A DNA stretch of 38,701 bases from DASVAL01 sp035649575. Its GTDB lineage: Bacteria > Planctomycetota > UBA1135 > UBA2386. The notes beneath the pieces are model-generated. The model was given only the letters and a program-made list of their open reading frames with translations, was not told the DNA's origin and did not search any database. The stretch lies in assembly GCA_035649575.1 (NCBI GenBank), contig DASRJH010000284.1, positions 1 to 38,701 on the forward strand, read 5' to 3'. Positions 15,924 through 23,697 of the stretch are shown piece by piece; within the stretch, counting starts at the first letter, position 1; every line of letters starts with the position of its first letter. The position numbers were made by a program, and so were the translations under genes.

Positions 15924-16580
15924 ATGGTAACGAGACGCATCGGTGTGATCGGTTCGGGCACGGTTGGCGAGACGCTCGCGAACGGCTTCCTCAAGCACGG
16001 CTACGAAGTGCAGCGCGCGAGCCGCGACCCGAAGAAGCTCGCGGGCTGGAAGGAGAAGGCCGGGACGCGCGCTTCGATCGGGACGAACGCCGAGACGGCG
16101 CGCTTCGGCGAGATGATCGTGCTCGCGGTCAAGGGCGACGCGGCCGAGAGCGCGGTCAAGGCCTGCGGCACCGACGCGCTCGGCGACAAGGTCGTGATCG
16201 ACGCGTGCAACCCGATCGCCGAGACGCCGCCGGAGCAGGGCGTGCTGAAGTTCTTCACGGGGCCGAACGAGTCGCTGATGGAGCGGCTGCAGAAGCTCGC
16301 GCCGCGCGCGCGCTTCGTGAAGGCGTTCTCCTCGGTCGGTGCGGCGCTCATGGTCAACCCCGACTTCGGCGGCACGCGTCCCACGATGTTCCTGTGCGGC
16401 AACGATCCGAAGGCGCGCATCGCGGTGCGCGAAATCCTCGACCAGTTCGGCTGGGAGACCGAGGATCTCGGCGGCGCGGCGGCCGCGCGCGCGATCGAGC
16501 CGCTGTGCATGCTGTGGTGCATCCCGGGCTTCCTGCACAACCAGTGGAGCCACGCGTTCAAGCTGTTGCGCAAGCGGTAA
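15924..16580 (+). CDS. NADP-binding oxidoreductase of the F420-reductase-like family
   Basis: A protein of 218 residues with a Rossmann fold at the very N-terminus: RRIGVIGSGTVGETLANGF, glycine motif G10-x-G12-x-x-G15. RASRDPKKLAGW (about 31-42), where basic residues follow the second strand, favours NADP(H) over NAD(H). ETARFGEMIVLAVKGDA and KVVIDACNPI match the NADPH-dependent F420 reductase / NAD(P)-binding superfamily. The C-terminal helices carry an unusual LCMLWCIPGFLHNQWSHAF. Members of the group reduce quinones, F420 or unknown small molecules; this one lacks obvious F420 neighbours. A TACGAT box about 30 bases before the ATG could be its promoter. Confidence 0.85.
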   Translation: MVTRRIGVIGSGTVGETLANGFLKHGYEVQRASRDPKKLAGWKEKAGTRASIGTNAETARFGEMIVLAVKGDAAESAVKACGTDALGDKVVIDACNPIAETPPEQGVLKFFTGPNESLMERLQKLAPRARFVKAFSSVGAALMVNPDFGGTRPTMFLCGNDPKARIAVREILDQFGWETEDLGGAAAARAIEPLCMLWCIPGFLHNQWSHAFKLLRKR

Positions 16581-16661
16581 CGCGGCCGGCCGGGCATGCG
16601 GGGGAACCGGGGCGCTGGTTCGATTTGACGAACTGCGCGCCAGCTCTCTAGAACCGTGGCC

Positions 16662-17114
16662 ATGGACGCCACGGTCGCCGCGATCCAGCAGTACTACCCA
16701 CAGGTCTTCCACGCCTGCCACGTGCGGCACGAGCGCCGCCGTTCGAACGCGTTCCGGCTGTCGGAGCGCGACAGCTCGATCCTCGCGCACGTCGGCGCCG
16801 ACTGGACCATCACGGCGCGCGATCTCGGCCGCCACTTCGGCCTCGGCGCGCCGACGCTGTCCGACGCGCTGCGGCGGCTCGAACGACTCGGCTACGTCGC
16901 GCGCGAACCGCGCAACGGCCGTTCGCCGGCGCGCCCGCTGCGGCTGACGGCGCTGGGCCGCGAGGCGCTCGCCGCGACGTCGGTGCTCGACACGGGCCGG
17001 CTCACCGCACTGCTCGAACACCTCACCACGCGCGAACGCGAGACCGCCGTCGCCGGCCTGCGGCTGCTCGCGCGCGGCGCGCGTTCGCTCGCCAACGAGG
17101 AGTGTCGCCCATGA
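16662..17114 (+). CDS. MarR-type winged-helix regulator
   Basis: A protein of about 150 residues. The DNA-binding winged helix spans about residues 35-95: DSSILAHVGADWTITARDL, recognition helix LGAPTLSDALRRLERLGYV, and wing REPRNGRSPARPLRLTALG. This is the MarR pattern. A GTG six bases earlier is an alternative start. Its stop overlaps the start of the following SRPBCC gene (ATGA at 17111-17114), so the two form an operon and it may control that gene. No ligand can be inferred. Confidence 0.85.
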   Translation: MDATVAAIQQYYPQVFHACHVRHERRRSNAFRLSERDSSILAHVGADWTITARDLGRHFGLGAPTLSDALRRLERLGYVAREPRNGRSPARPLRLTALGREALAATSVLDTGRLTALLEHLTTRERETAVAGLRLLARGARSLANEECRP

Positions 17115-17653
17115 CATGGTTGTGGATCGCGCTGGCCGTCGTCGCGGGCCTCGTCGTGCTGATCGCCGTCACCGGTGCCCTGCTGCCCAAAGCACACGCC
17201 GCCGCGCGGCGCATCACGCTGCGGCAACCGGCGGCAACCGTGTTCGCGGCACTCGCGGACCGCGCCGCGATGCCGCAGTGGCGCAAGGACCTGGGGTCGG
17301 TGCAGGAACTGCCCGCGAAGAACGGCAAACGCTGCTGGCGCGAGGTCTCGGGCTTCGGGCCGATGGACCTCATGGTCGAACGCGAACTGCCGGACCGCGA
17401 GATCGTGCTGCGCATCGTCACCGAGGGCTCGCCGTTCGGCGGCACGTGGACGTTCCTGCTCGCGCCGAAGGGCGGCGGCACCGAGGTCGCGATCACCGAG
17501 AACGGCGAGGTCTACAACGTGTTCTTCCGCGCGCTGTCGCGCTTCGTGTTCGGCCACCGCGCCACGATCGACGGCTTCCTGAAGGCGCTCGGCGCGAAGT
17601 TCGGCGAGCAGGTCGTGCCGGTCGACGCCGAGCCGGCGCCAGTCCCGTCGTGA
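17111..17653 (+). CDS. SRPBCC (START-like) family protein with N-terminal membrane helix
   Basis: A protein of 180 residues. Residues 3-24 form one transmembrane helix (WLWIALAVVAGLVVLIAV). Then follows a hydrophobic-ligand-binding START-like fold: ITLRQPAATVFAALADRAAMPQW-type opening (tail of the first strand and helix), then WREVSGFGPMDLMVE, and a long C-terminal helix (FGHRATIDGFLKALGAKF). SRPBCC proteins bind lipids or other hydrophobic molecules. Start chosen at 17111 because the ATG overlaps the MarR stop by four bases; a GTG at 17102 is also possible. Probably co-regulated with the MarR gene. Confidence 0.8.
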   Translation: MTWLWIALAVVAGLVVLIAVTGALLPKAHAAARRITLRQPAATVFAALADRAAMPQWRKDLGSVQELPAKNGKRCWREVSGFGPMDLMVERELPDREIVLRIVTEGSPFGGTWTFLLAPKGGGTEVAITENGEVYNVFFRALSRFVFGHRATIDGFLKALGAKFGEQVVPVDAEPAPVPS

Positions 17654-17702
17654 AGGCGCGCCTGATCGGTCAACTTCTTCTGCTCGGACTGCGGCCGTCG
17701 AT

Positions 17703-19385
17703 TCACAGCGATGCGAGCAGTGCCTGCGCCTTCTTCGCCGCCTCGGTACCGGCGTGCTTCGCGATGAACCTCGTCAGGTCGTCGCGCAGGTCCCGCCGCC
17801 TCGACGTGTTCGGCTTCGCGCGCAACGCGTCATAGGCCTTCTGCAGGGGCTGCAGTTCCTTGGCCGCAGCCGCCTCGCGCTTGGTCGCGGGATCGTCGCG
17901 CAGCCTCTTCAGCAGCTGCGCCGCCTTGTCGCCGACTGCAGTGCCGGCGAACCGGCTCTGCATCTTTTCGAGCAACTCCGCGCGCCCGGCGGCGTCAGGC
18001 TCCACGAGCGCGATTGCCTCGAGTTGCCGCTCCGCGTGCGCCGTCTCGACGTCGAGCTGCCATCGCACGCGCGCGACCGCGGCGGCGACGTCGGGAGCCA
18101 GCGGCTTCTCACTCATTCGGCCGAGCAAGCCATGTGCCTCGCCGAGCCGGTCGGCGCGCAGCGACTCGACCAGCGGGCCCGAGCCCGGCGTGTTCGCCAG
18201 CAGCGACTCCGCGTCGATCCGTTCGAGACGCCAGCTCGACAGCGCGAGCACCGCGAATGCGGTGGTGACGACGCGTCCACCCGCCTCCCCCCACACGTCG
18301 TTGGGATCCCACGAACCGGCGGCGCTCTTCTCCTTGCGTTGCGTGCTCAGCAGCGCCTTCTGCAGCGCCGCGTCCCACTTCCTCGCCGCGGCGGTGCCCG
18401 CCATCATCGCCATGCACATGCTGCCGTGGAACCAGTAGTACGTGTCCCCGCCGCCCTCGTCCCACGTCGGCAGCTTGGCCACGATCGTGTTCGCTGCGGC
18501 GCGCGCGAGCGCCGACTCGGGAACCAGGCCGCTGATCAGGCGCGCGTGCAGCCCCGCCGCCGTCCCGGCCTCGCCGCGAGCGGCCGGGAAGCGCTGCCAG
18601 CTGCCCACCGGACGTGACGATGGCTCGCCGCGGTTCAAATAGCCGCAACTGCCCGTCGGATCGGTGACCTGGTCGAGCCATGCCAGCGCGCCGCCGGAGT
18701 CGGCCGGCGGAACCGAGAAGCCTGCGTACGCCGCCTCGGCGAGGGCGGCCATGCACCACGAAGTGACCGACGTGTCGGCCTCCGGCTTGCCCGCCTCATA
18801 GCGCCACCCGTGCGCAGGGTGGCGATGCTGCGCGAGGTAGCGCAGCGCCGACTCGGCCGCGGCGCGATACGTCGTGTCGTTCAGCAGCACGCTGGCCTCC
18901 GTCAACGCCAGCGTCGCTATCGCCTGGCCGTAGATGAAATCGGACGATGCGTTGTCGACGCGGCCATCCTTGCCGATCGACTTCGCGAGCCAGTACGCAC
19001 CCTTGTGGATCGCTTCGGCCAACACGGTGTCGCCTTGCGCGAGGATCGCGAGTAGCGCGAGGGCCGTGGCGCCGACGTCGTGCTGCCCGGCGCCAGGACC
19101 CGTGCACGCGTCGGCCGGCGGATCGTGCTTCATGAACTTGTCGCAGTCCCATCTGCCATCGGCGTCCTGATGCGCCGACAGCCAGCCGACGCCGGCACGC
19201 ACGGCCTGCAGCACGTTCGGATTCTTGCACGCATCGCGGCGTGCGGCGCGTCCCTCCAGCAACGATGGTGCGGCAGCTTTCGACGGCGGCGCGCCGGCCG
19301 GTGCTGGAGCATCCTGCGCGAGCGGTGCCGTCAGCAGCGCGAACGACGAGAACAAGCAGAGAGCCGGTGTCCGGAGGTCGGGCAT
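17703..19385 (-). CDS. Secreted prenyltransferase/squalene-cyclase-fold repeat protein
   Basis: A protein of 560 residues. Start at ATG 19385 (MPDLRTPALCLFSSFALL) gives a standard signal peptide ending about LLTAPLAQ. Residues about 45-375 are alpha/alpha-barrel repeats like those of squalene-hopene cyclases and terpene-cyclase-like proteins: VGWLSAHQDADGRWD, YGQAIATLALTEA, VTSWCMAALAEAAYAG, TYYWFHGSMCMAMMAG, VVTTAFAVLALSSW. No DxDD or DxxDxxA cyclase catalytic motif is visible, so it is probably a binding or scaffold protein, as is common for exported planctomycete members. The C-terminal 180 residues are helical and charged. Ser/Lys-rich GKP and PPSK stretches occur after the signal. Function unknown. 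Confidence 0.82.
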   Translation of the reverse strand: MPDLRTPALCLFSSFALLTAPLAQDAPAPAGAPPSKAAAPSLLEGRAARRDACKNPNVLQAVRAGVGWLSAHQDADGRWDCDKFMKHDPPADACTGPGAGQHDVGATALALLAILAQGDTVLAEAIHKGAYWLAKSIGKDGRVDNASSDFIYGQAIATLALTEASVLLNDTTYRAAAESALRYLAQHRHPAHGWRYEAGKPEADTSVTSWCMAALAEAAYAGFSVPPADSGGALAWLDQVTDPTGSCGYLNRGEPSSRPVGSWQRFPAARGEAGTAAGLHARLISGLVPESALARAAANTIVAKLPTWDEGGGDTYYWFHGSMCMAMMAGTAAARKWDAALQKALLSTQRKEKSAAGSWDPNDVWGEAGGRVVTTAFAVLALSSWRLERIDAESLLANTPGSGPLVESLRADRLGEAHGLLGRMSEKPLAPDVAAAVARVRWQLDVETAHAERQLEAIALVEPDAAGRAELLEKMQSRFAGTAVGDKAAQLLKRLRDDPATKREAAAAKELQPLQKAYDALRAKPNTSRRRDLRDDLTRFIAKHAGTEAAKKAQALLASL

Positions 19386-19469
19386 GGGCGGCGGTACGCG
19401 CAAGGATACCCGTTGCCGACCGCGGATCCGGCGGCCGTCGCGCTACTTCTTCGCGGCTGGCGGCCGCGA

Positions 19470-19580
19470 CTACTTCACGTCGACCGTGACCGGCTCGCTG
19501 CCGACAACGACCGTCGCGGGCTCGAACACGACGTTCGCGCCACCGCTGCCGCGCGAGCATACCCGCACCACGGGCGCGTT
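19470..19580 (-). pseudogene. C-terminal stub of a carboxypeptidase-regulatory-like surface protein
   Basis: About 36 codons read ENAPVVRVCSRGSGG and NVVFEPATVVVGSEPVTVDV before a TAG at 19470. It has the beta-strand rhythm and final V-x-x-GSEPV-x-V pattern typical of the last strands of such proteins, but no start or body. The hairpin at 19591-19622 lies directly upstream, and beyond it is the 3' end of the nidogen-like gene. Probably the surviving tail of a deleted gene. Confidence 0.4.
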
Positions 19581-19590
19581 CTCCGTACGT

Positions 19591-19622
19591 GCAGCGGGAC
19601 GGCACGTTGGCCGTCCCGCTGC
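19591..19622 (-). terminator. Perfect 13-bp hairpin after the nidogen-like gene
   Basis: GCAGCGGGACGGC (19591-19603) and GCCGTCCCGCTGC (19610-19622) pair perfectly around ACGTTG. It lies 53 bases downstream of the stop at 19675 on the minus strand. There is no U run, but its strength and position make it the likely end of that transcript. Confidence 0.6.
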
Positions 19623-19674
19623 CGCTACTGAACATCGCCGCGATCGGGCTCCTGCCCGTCGCAACGGCCTGGCA

Positions 19675-21462
19675 TTACCAGACGCCGACGGAGCTCGTGA
19701 CGCCGTTGCTGGTCGTCGCGCCGAAGGCGTTCTGGCCGGTTGGCAGCGAGTTCGGCGTGAACAGCGCCGCCGACTGCGACCAGAGCGTGGTGCCGGTCGG
19801 CAGCCCGGGCGGCCAGTTGAACGTGACCGACTGCGTGGCACTGGCGCCCACCATCGACTGCACGAAGTCGAGCGACGCCACGTTCAGGGCACAGCCCGGG
19901 GCGCCCAGGAAGCCGAGGTCGATGCCCGGAGGCGGGATCTGGCCGACGCTCAGGATGTGCAGCGCGACATACAGCCCCGACGACGGCGCGAACTCGGGGA
20001 TGTTGCTCGTGGTGTAGGTCGTGGTCGACGGCGACACCGGCGTCGGCGACGCGCTCAGGGCCAGTGACACCAACTGAATCGTACCGACGGTGATCGGCAG
20101 GGCCGTGGCGAACGCAATGTTGCCCGGATCGCTCGACGCACCGGCAGGCGAGTAGCCGACCAGGTGCGGCTCCCCGGCGGGCAGCGTGTGGCCGTTCGCC
20201 GAGACCGACACGTGCGCGATCGTGATGGAGCCGGTCGCGGAGTCGAACTGGAACTGCATCGTGCTGGCGTCCGCGACGGTCGTGCCGCTGAAGTTGTAGA
20301 CCCCGTCCCAGGTGATCGTGGCGAGCGCGGGGTTCACCTGTTCGAACTTGACCTGGCCGCTGCCGACGGCCGCCGGGTTGTAGTCGTGCCACGCGTACCA
20401 GGCCGTCTGCGTGTTGGCCAGCATGGTGGCGACGGTCGGGATGTAGCCCACGCCGTTGCCGCCAGCCACCGACACGAAGCCGTTCGAGCAGACCATGAGC
20501 GTGGCCGCAGTGCCACCCGGGTACGGGAACGGGATGGTCAGCGCCGGCGTCGCCACTTGCGAGTCGTCGGTCAACACGAGCGGGATCGCCGCGCCCGTGG
20601 GCGGGACGTACGTGCCGCTGTTGAGGACGACGTAGCCGCTGGGCGTCGGGAACAGCGTGATCGCCGTGCCGTTCAGCGTGGCCGCCGACACCGCCGGCGG
20701 CGTGGTCAGCTGGTAGAACGAGTTGCTGGTCGTGTAGCAGCCGCTGCCATACGTCGTGTGCGACCCGGCACAGTTCGAAGCGACCCAGACGTAGCCGAGG
20801 CCTGCGGGGACGAGCTGCAGCGTCTTGCCGGTCAAGTCGAAGGTCAGGCCGACGTTGTTGAACAGTTCGTAGTTCGTGGTCGTCGCCGAGACGTTCGGCG
20901 TCGAGAAGTCGGCGGTCGGCGGCACGGGCGCGCCGCCACCTTCGGACATGCCGACCAGGTAGTCACCGGTCGTCGCGATGATGCAGCGCCCGTCGTAGGC
21001 GAACAGGATTTCACCGGTGGAGAGCAGCTGCATCTGGAAGGTGAACGTCGGTGCCGCTGTGCCGTACTCGACCACGTTCTCCCACGTGATCACAGCCTTG
21101 CCCGGCATCGCGTTGAACTTCACGCTGCCTGGCGCGATCACGTTCAGGTCGCTCCAGTAGGCGCAGATCTTCGGCGAGCCGGCGACCAACGACGCCGTCG
21201 TGCCGGTGCAGCAGAGCGCGCCGCCGGCTGCCGGGACGCCGGCGTTCGACAGATAGACGAAGCCATTCGTGCACGGGTGCACGTTCGTGTATGTGGTGCC
21301 ACCGAACGGGAACGCGAAGCCGAGCGCCTGCATCGGCAGCACGACGTCGTCGCCGGTACCGACGGAGACGCCCGTGGCCGGTTCGTAGCACTGGGCCGGC
21401 AAGGTCAGGGAAATGCCGAGCACCGTGACAGCGCTGATGGCGAGATGACAGAGTTTGAGCAT
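19675..21462 (-). CDS. Secreted protein with duplicated nidogen-like (NIDO-type) domain
   Basis: A protein of 595 residues with a signal peptide (about 1-23, ending TLPAQC). Two copies of a beta-rich domain resembling nidogen-like extracellular domains are visible. Copy 1 (about 40-215): GFAFPFGGTTYTNVHPCTNG, then ICAYWSDLNV, KAVITWENVVEY. Copy 2 (about 300-450): IPFPYPGGTAATLMVCSNGF, then AWYAWHDYNPA and ATITWDGVYNF. The C-terminal module (FLGAPGCALNVASLDF, WPPGLPTGTTLWSQ) is the same kind as on the protein at 1704-2690 and may be a cell-surface or secretion signal. Cysteine pairs could be disulfides. Function unknown, probably adhesion or envelope structure. No Shine-Dalgarno sequence before the ATG. 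Confidence 0.82.
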   Translation of the reverse strand: MLKLCHLAISAVTVLGISLTLPAQCYEPATGVSVGTGDDVVLPMQALGFAFPFGGTTYTNVHPCTNGFVYLSNAGVPAAGGALCCTGTTASLVAGSPKICAYWSDLNVIAPGSVKFNAMPGKAVITWENVVEYGTAAPTFTFQMQLLSTGEILFAYDGRCIIATTGDYLVGMSEGGGAPVPPTADFSTPNVSATTTNYELFNNVGLTFDLTGKTLQLVPAGLGYVWVASNCAGSHTTYGSGCYTTSNSFYQLTTPPAVSAATLNGTAITLFPTPSGYVVLNSGTYVPPTGAAIPLVLTDDSQVATPALTIPFPYPGGTAATLMVCSNGFVSVAGGNGVGYIPTVATMLANTQTAWYAWHDYNPAAVGSGQVKFEQVNPALATITWDGVYNFSGTTVADASTMQFQFDSATGSITIAHVSVSANGHTLPAGEPHLVGYSPAGASSDPGNIAFATALPITVGTIQLVSLALSASPTPVSPSTTTYTTSNIPEFAPSSGLYVALHILSVGQIPPPGIDLGFLGAPGCALNVASLDFVQSMVGASATQSVTFNWPPGLPTGTTLWSQSAALFTPNSLPTGQNAFGATTSNGVTSSVGVW

Positions 21463-21814
21463 GGTGATTGTGGAACTGCTGAGTAACGGACCCGCAGCAG
21501 CGGGTCGGGGACAGAGGCATCAGAATGCCAGTGATTGGCGACGTTGCAAGGCGCGAGTCGGCCATGTTGAAAAGCGACCGCTCGCACTTGCGCGGGAAAG
21601 AAAGAGCGACGCCGCAATGTGCGGACGAACGGGTGACGATCGCGCGCTCGCGGGCACAGCGGCGGCGGCACCGGGGAACCGCGTTCGCGGCGAGCGAGTC
21701 AGGCGAGGACGTGGTCCTTTGCGGTCACCCGGCAGAGCGTTGGGCGGGCGGCGGCTACGAGCCGCAGTGAGCACCGGCTTGCGGGCACGGCTCGGAGGCG
21801 ATCTACTCCTGTGA
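21463..21814. other. Gene-free interval with a leader hairpin
   Basis: No coding frame here looks real. The only structure I see is a perfect hairpin, GACCCGC (21489-21495) and GCGGGTC (21500-21506) around AGCA, 27 bases before the start of the minus-strand nidogen-like gene; it could lie in that gene's 5' leader. The right end leads into the promoter and operator of the GntR gene. Confidence 0.4.
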
Positions 21815-21828
21815 TCTAGTCAACTAGA
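21815..21828 (+). promoter_or_regulatory. Palindromic operator before the decayed GntR/ABC locus
   Basis: TCTAGT-CA-ACTAGA is a perfect 6+2+6 palindrome ending 18 bases before the ATG at 21847, followed by a further half-site-like CACTAGAG. AT-rich against its surroundings. Small GntR regulators of the YtrA type repress their own operon through such sites, so this is the likely autoregulatory operator. Confidence 0.5.
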
Positions 21829-21846
21829 CCACTAGAGCACGCCCAG

Positions 21847-22242
21847 ATGTTCCTGCGCATCGACCCCAACAACGGCATCCCGCTCGGCGTGCAGATCTGC
21901 GCCGGCCTGCGGCTCGCGGTCGCGACACAGCGGCTGCACGCCGGCGATCGGCTGCCGTCGGCGCGGGACCTCGCGGGCGAGCTGCGCGTGAACTTCCACA
22001 CCGTGCGCAAGGCGTTCGCGGATCTCGAGGCCGAGGGTGTGCTCGAGACGCGGCGTGGCCTCGGCACGTTCGTCGCCACAGCACAGCGCGCGGGCCGCGC
22101 GGAGCTGAAGCGGGTCGTGCGCGAGCACGTCGGCGGATTGCTGGGGCAACTCGCCGGCGGCGACGTCGATCACGACGAAGTGCGCGCGCTGTGGCTCGAG
22201 GAGTGGGAGCGGCGAACGGCCGCGTCGCGGAGGAAGCCATGA
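21847..22242 (+). CDS. GntR-family (YtrA-type) transcriptional regulator
   Basis: A protein of 131 residues, the short form typical of the YtrA subfamily. Winged helix about residues 14-80: GIPLGVQICAGLRLAVA, then GDRLPSARDLAGELRV, recognition helix NFHTVRKAFADLEAEGV, wing RRGLGTFVA. A short effector/dimerisation tail follows (about 85-131). YtrA regulators normally repress an ABC transporter operon. Here the ATGA overlap leads into an ABC ATPase that has lost most of its domain, so the regulator may now control little beyond itself. Same length and layout as the regulator at 33656. Confidence 0.85.
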   Translation: MFLRIDPNNGIPLGVQICAGLRLAVATQRLHAGDRLPSARDLAGELRVNFHTVRKAFADLEAEGVLETRRGLGTFVATAQRAGRAELKRVVREHVGGLLGQLAGGDVDHDEVRALWLEEWERRTAASRRKP

Positions 22243-22475
22243 ACCAACACCAGCAGCTCGATCCGATCGTGCAGTGGGACGGCGTCGGCAAACGCCGCGG
22301 CAAGCGGCAGGCGCTCGAGGACTTCTCGCTCGCGGTCGCGCCCGGCCGCGTGCTCGGCCTGATCGGCCCGAACGGCGCCGGCAAGACCACGGCGATCGAG
22401 CTGCTGCTCGGCATGCCGGAGCTGCTCGCGGACCTCGTCGCCGAACGCGAACGCGAGTCGCGGCCGGCGGCATGA
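22239..22475 (+). pseudogene. ABC transporter ATPase reduced to its Walker A half
   Basis: The ATG overlaps the GntR stop by four bases (ATGA). The 78 codons encode a normal ABC start (VGKRRGKRQALEDFSLAVAP) and Walker A (GPNGAGKTT, residues 43-51), continue to ELLLG, then jump at about residue 59 to PELLADLVAERERESRPAA and stop. The Q-loop, signature, Walker B and H-loop are all absent, and no permease gene follows. The join is in frame, indicating a clean internal deletion that probably removed the ATPase C-terminus and the permease. Non-functional as a transporter; a truncated peptide could still be made. Its intact counterpart is at 34048-34803. Confidence 0.75.
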
Positions 22476-22498
22476 TCGCGTAGGCTGCGCCGCTGCCC

Positions 22499-23044
22499 GT
22501 GTCACACCCACGCACCACCGAGCTGCTGCAGCATCTGGAACAGAACCGCGCGATCCTGCGCGAAGCGCTCGACGCGGCGCCGTTGCCGTTGCGCGAGCGC
22601 CAGCCGGCGCCGGAACGGTGGTCCGTCGCCGAAGTGCTGGAGCACCTCGCGATCGTCGAACAGCAGATCGGGGTGTTGCTGCAGCGTGGGCTGCGGCGCG
22701 CGACGGCCGGCGGGCCGCTGCCGCCCGACATCGACCACACCCCGGTCGTGCCGACGATCGACGCGGCGCGGCTGCTCGACCGCGAGCAGCGCATGCAAGC
22801 GCGGCAGCCCGTGCTGCCGTCGCGCGGCCTTTTGGCTGAGCAGGCATGGCGGGAGCTCGGCGCCTCGCGCGTGGTCCTGCGTTACGTCGTGCTCGCCGCG
22901 GACGGGCTCGACACGACGTCGATCAAAGCACCGCATCCGGTCTTCGGCGAGCTGACGTTCCACCAGTGGGTCGCGTTCGTCGGCTTCCACGAAGCGCGGC
23001 ACGCGGCGCAGATCCGTTCGACGACGGCGGCGCTGCAGCGCTGA
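22499..23044 (+). CDS. DinB-fold metal-binding protein
   Basis: A protein of 181 residues with a GTG start (MSHPRTTELLQHLEQNR). The four-helix DinB fold is indicated by ERWSVAEVLEHLAIVE and FVGFHEARHAAQI, giving the three histidine metal ligands H49, H164 and H168. DinB-family enzymes include thiol-dependent transferases (bacillithiol, mycothiol) and many uncharacterised members. No thiol cofactor genes are nearby. A TAGGCT box at about 22481 would give a short leader. Distinct from the other DinB-like protein at 25010. Confidence 0.85.
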   Translation: MSHPRTTELLQHLEQNRAILREALDAAPLPLRERQPAPERWSVAEVLEHLAIVEQQIGVLLQRGLRRATAGGPLPPDIDHTPVVPTIDAARLLDREQRMQARQPVLPSRGLLAEQAWRELGASRVVLRYVVLAADGLDTTSIKAPHPVFGELTFHQWVAFVGFHEARHAAQIRSTTAALQR

Positions 23045-23059
23045 GCGCTGCGCGGCTTC

Positions 23060-23500
23060 CTACCTGTGCTCGAGCCCAGGCTGCACGCTCAGCCACGTGG
23101 TCGCGACCTGGATCGCGGCGGCGACGAGGAACACGGCGAGCCGAGTAGGCCAGCGCGAGGAATCACGCGCAAGGAAAGCTGCGCCGATGCCCACCGCCGA
23201 CCCGAGGCCGATCGCCACCGTCAGCGCGATCTCGGCGACAGAGAACGTGCCGGTGACCACCTTCGTGATGCCGAGCAGGTAGAGCCAGATCAGCACCATG
23301 ATGCACAGCCAGAACGCCAGCATCGCCATCGCCGCGAAGCGCGACCAGCCAAACCGTGCGAGCCGGAACCCGAGGACGACCACCATGGGCGAGACCTGGA
23401 CGGCATGCCGCAGCGGCGTGTGGCTGACCACGCCGACGAGCAACAGCGACACGATCACGGCGACGAGTGCCCAGGCCAGTGTCCTCTCGGCGCGGTTCAT
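23060..23500 (-). CDS. Small integral membrane protein, unknown function
   Basis: A protein of 146 residues with four predicted transmembrane helices: LAWALVAVIVSLLLVGVV (about 8-25), a segment around VSPMVVVLGFRLA and AAMAMLAFWLCIMVLIWLYL (about 56-75), IALTVAIGLGSAVGIGAAF (about 90-108), and LAVFLVAAAIQVATTWLSV (about 120-138). Start at ATG 23500, supported by GGAGAAGG seven bases upstream, one of the few clear ribosome-binding sites in the window. It converges with the DinB gene, 15 bases apart. No family recognised. Confidence 0.7.
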   Translation of the reverse strand: MNRAERTLAWALVAVIVSLLLVGVVSHTPLRHAVQVSPMVVVLGFRLARFGWSRFAAMAMLAFWLCIMVLIWLYLLGITKVVTGTFSVAEIALTVAIGLGSAVGIGAAFLARDSSRWPTRLAVFLVAAAIQVATTWLSVQPGLEHR

Positions 23501-23697
23501 GTCCCTTCTCCGGGTTCTGTTCGCATGGTTCGCAACTCCGGCAGGATCATCAGAAGCACTCCGCGGAACAAGCGCAGCGTGGCCGACCCAGAAGAAGTGC
23601 CCGGCCGGCGAGTCCGCGCGAGTCACAGGCCGCACGCCGCCGGCATCGCGGTTGCATGGCGCGCGCGGTCGCCACCCCCGTGCAGCAGAACGAACCC

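Noticed and set aside
21455..21814. A 119-residue plus-strand ORF.
   Set aside because: Arg/Gly-rich composition, no motif, and it overlaps the start region of the minus-strand nidogen-like gene.
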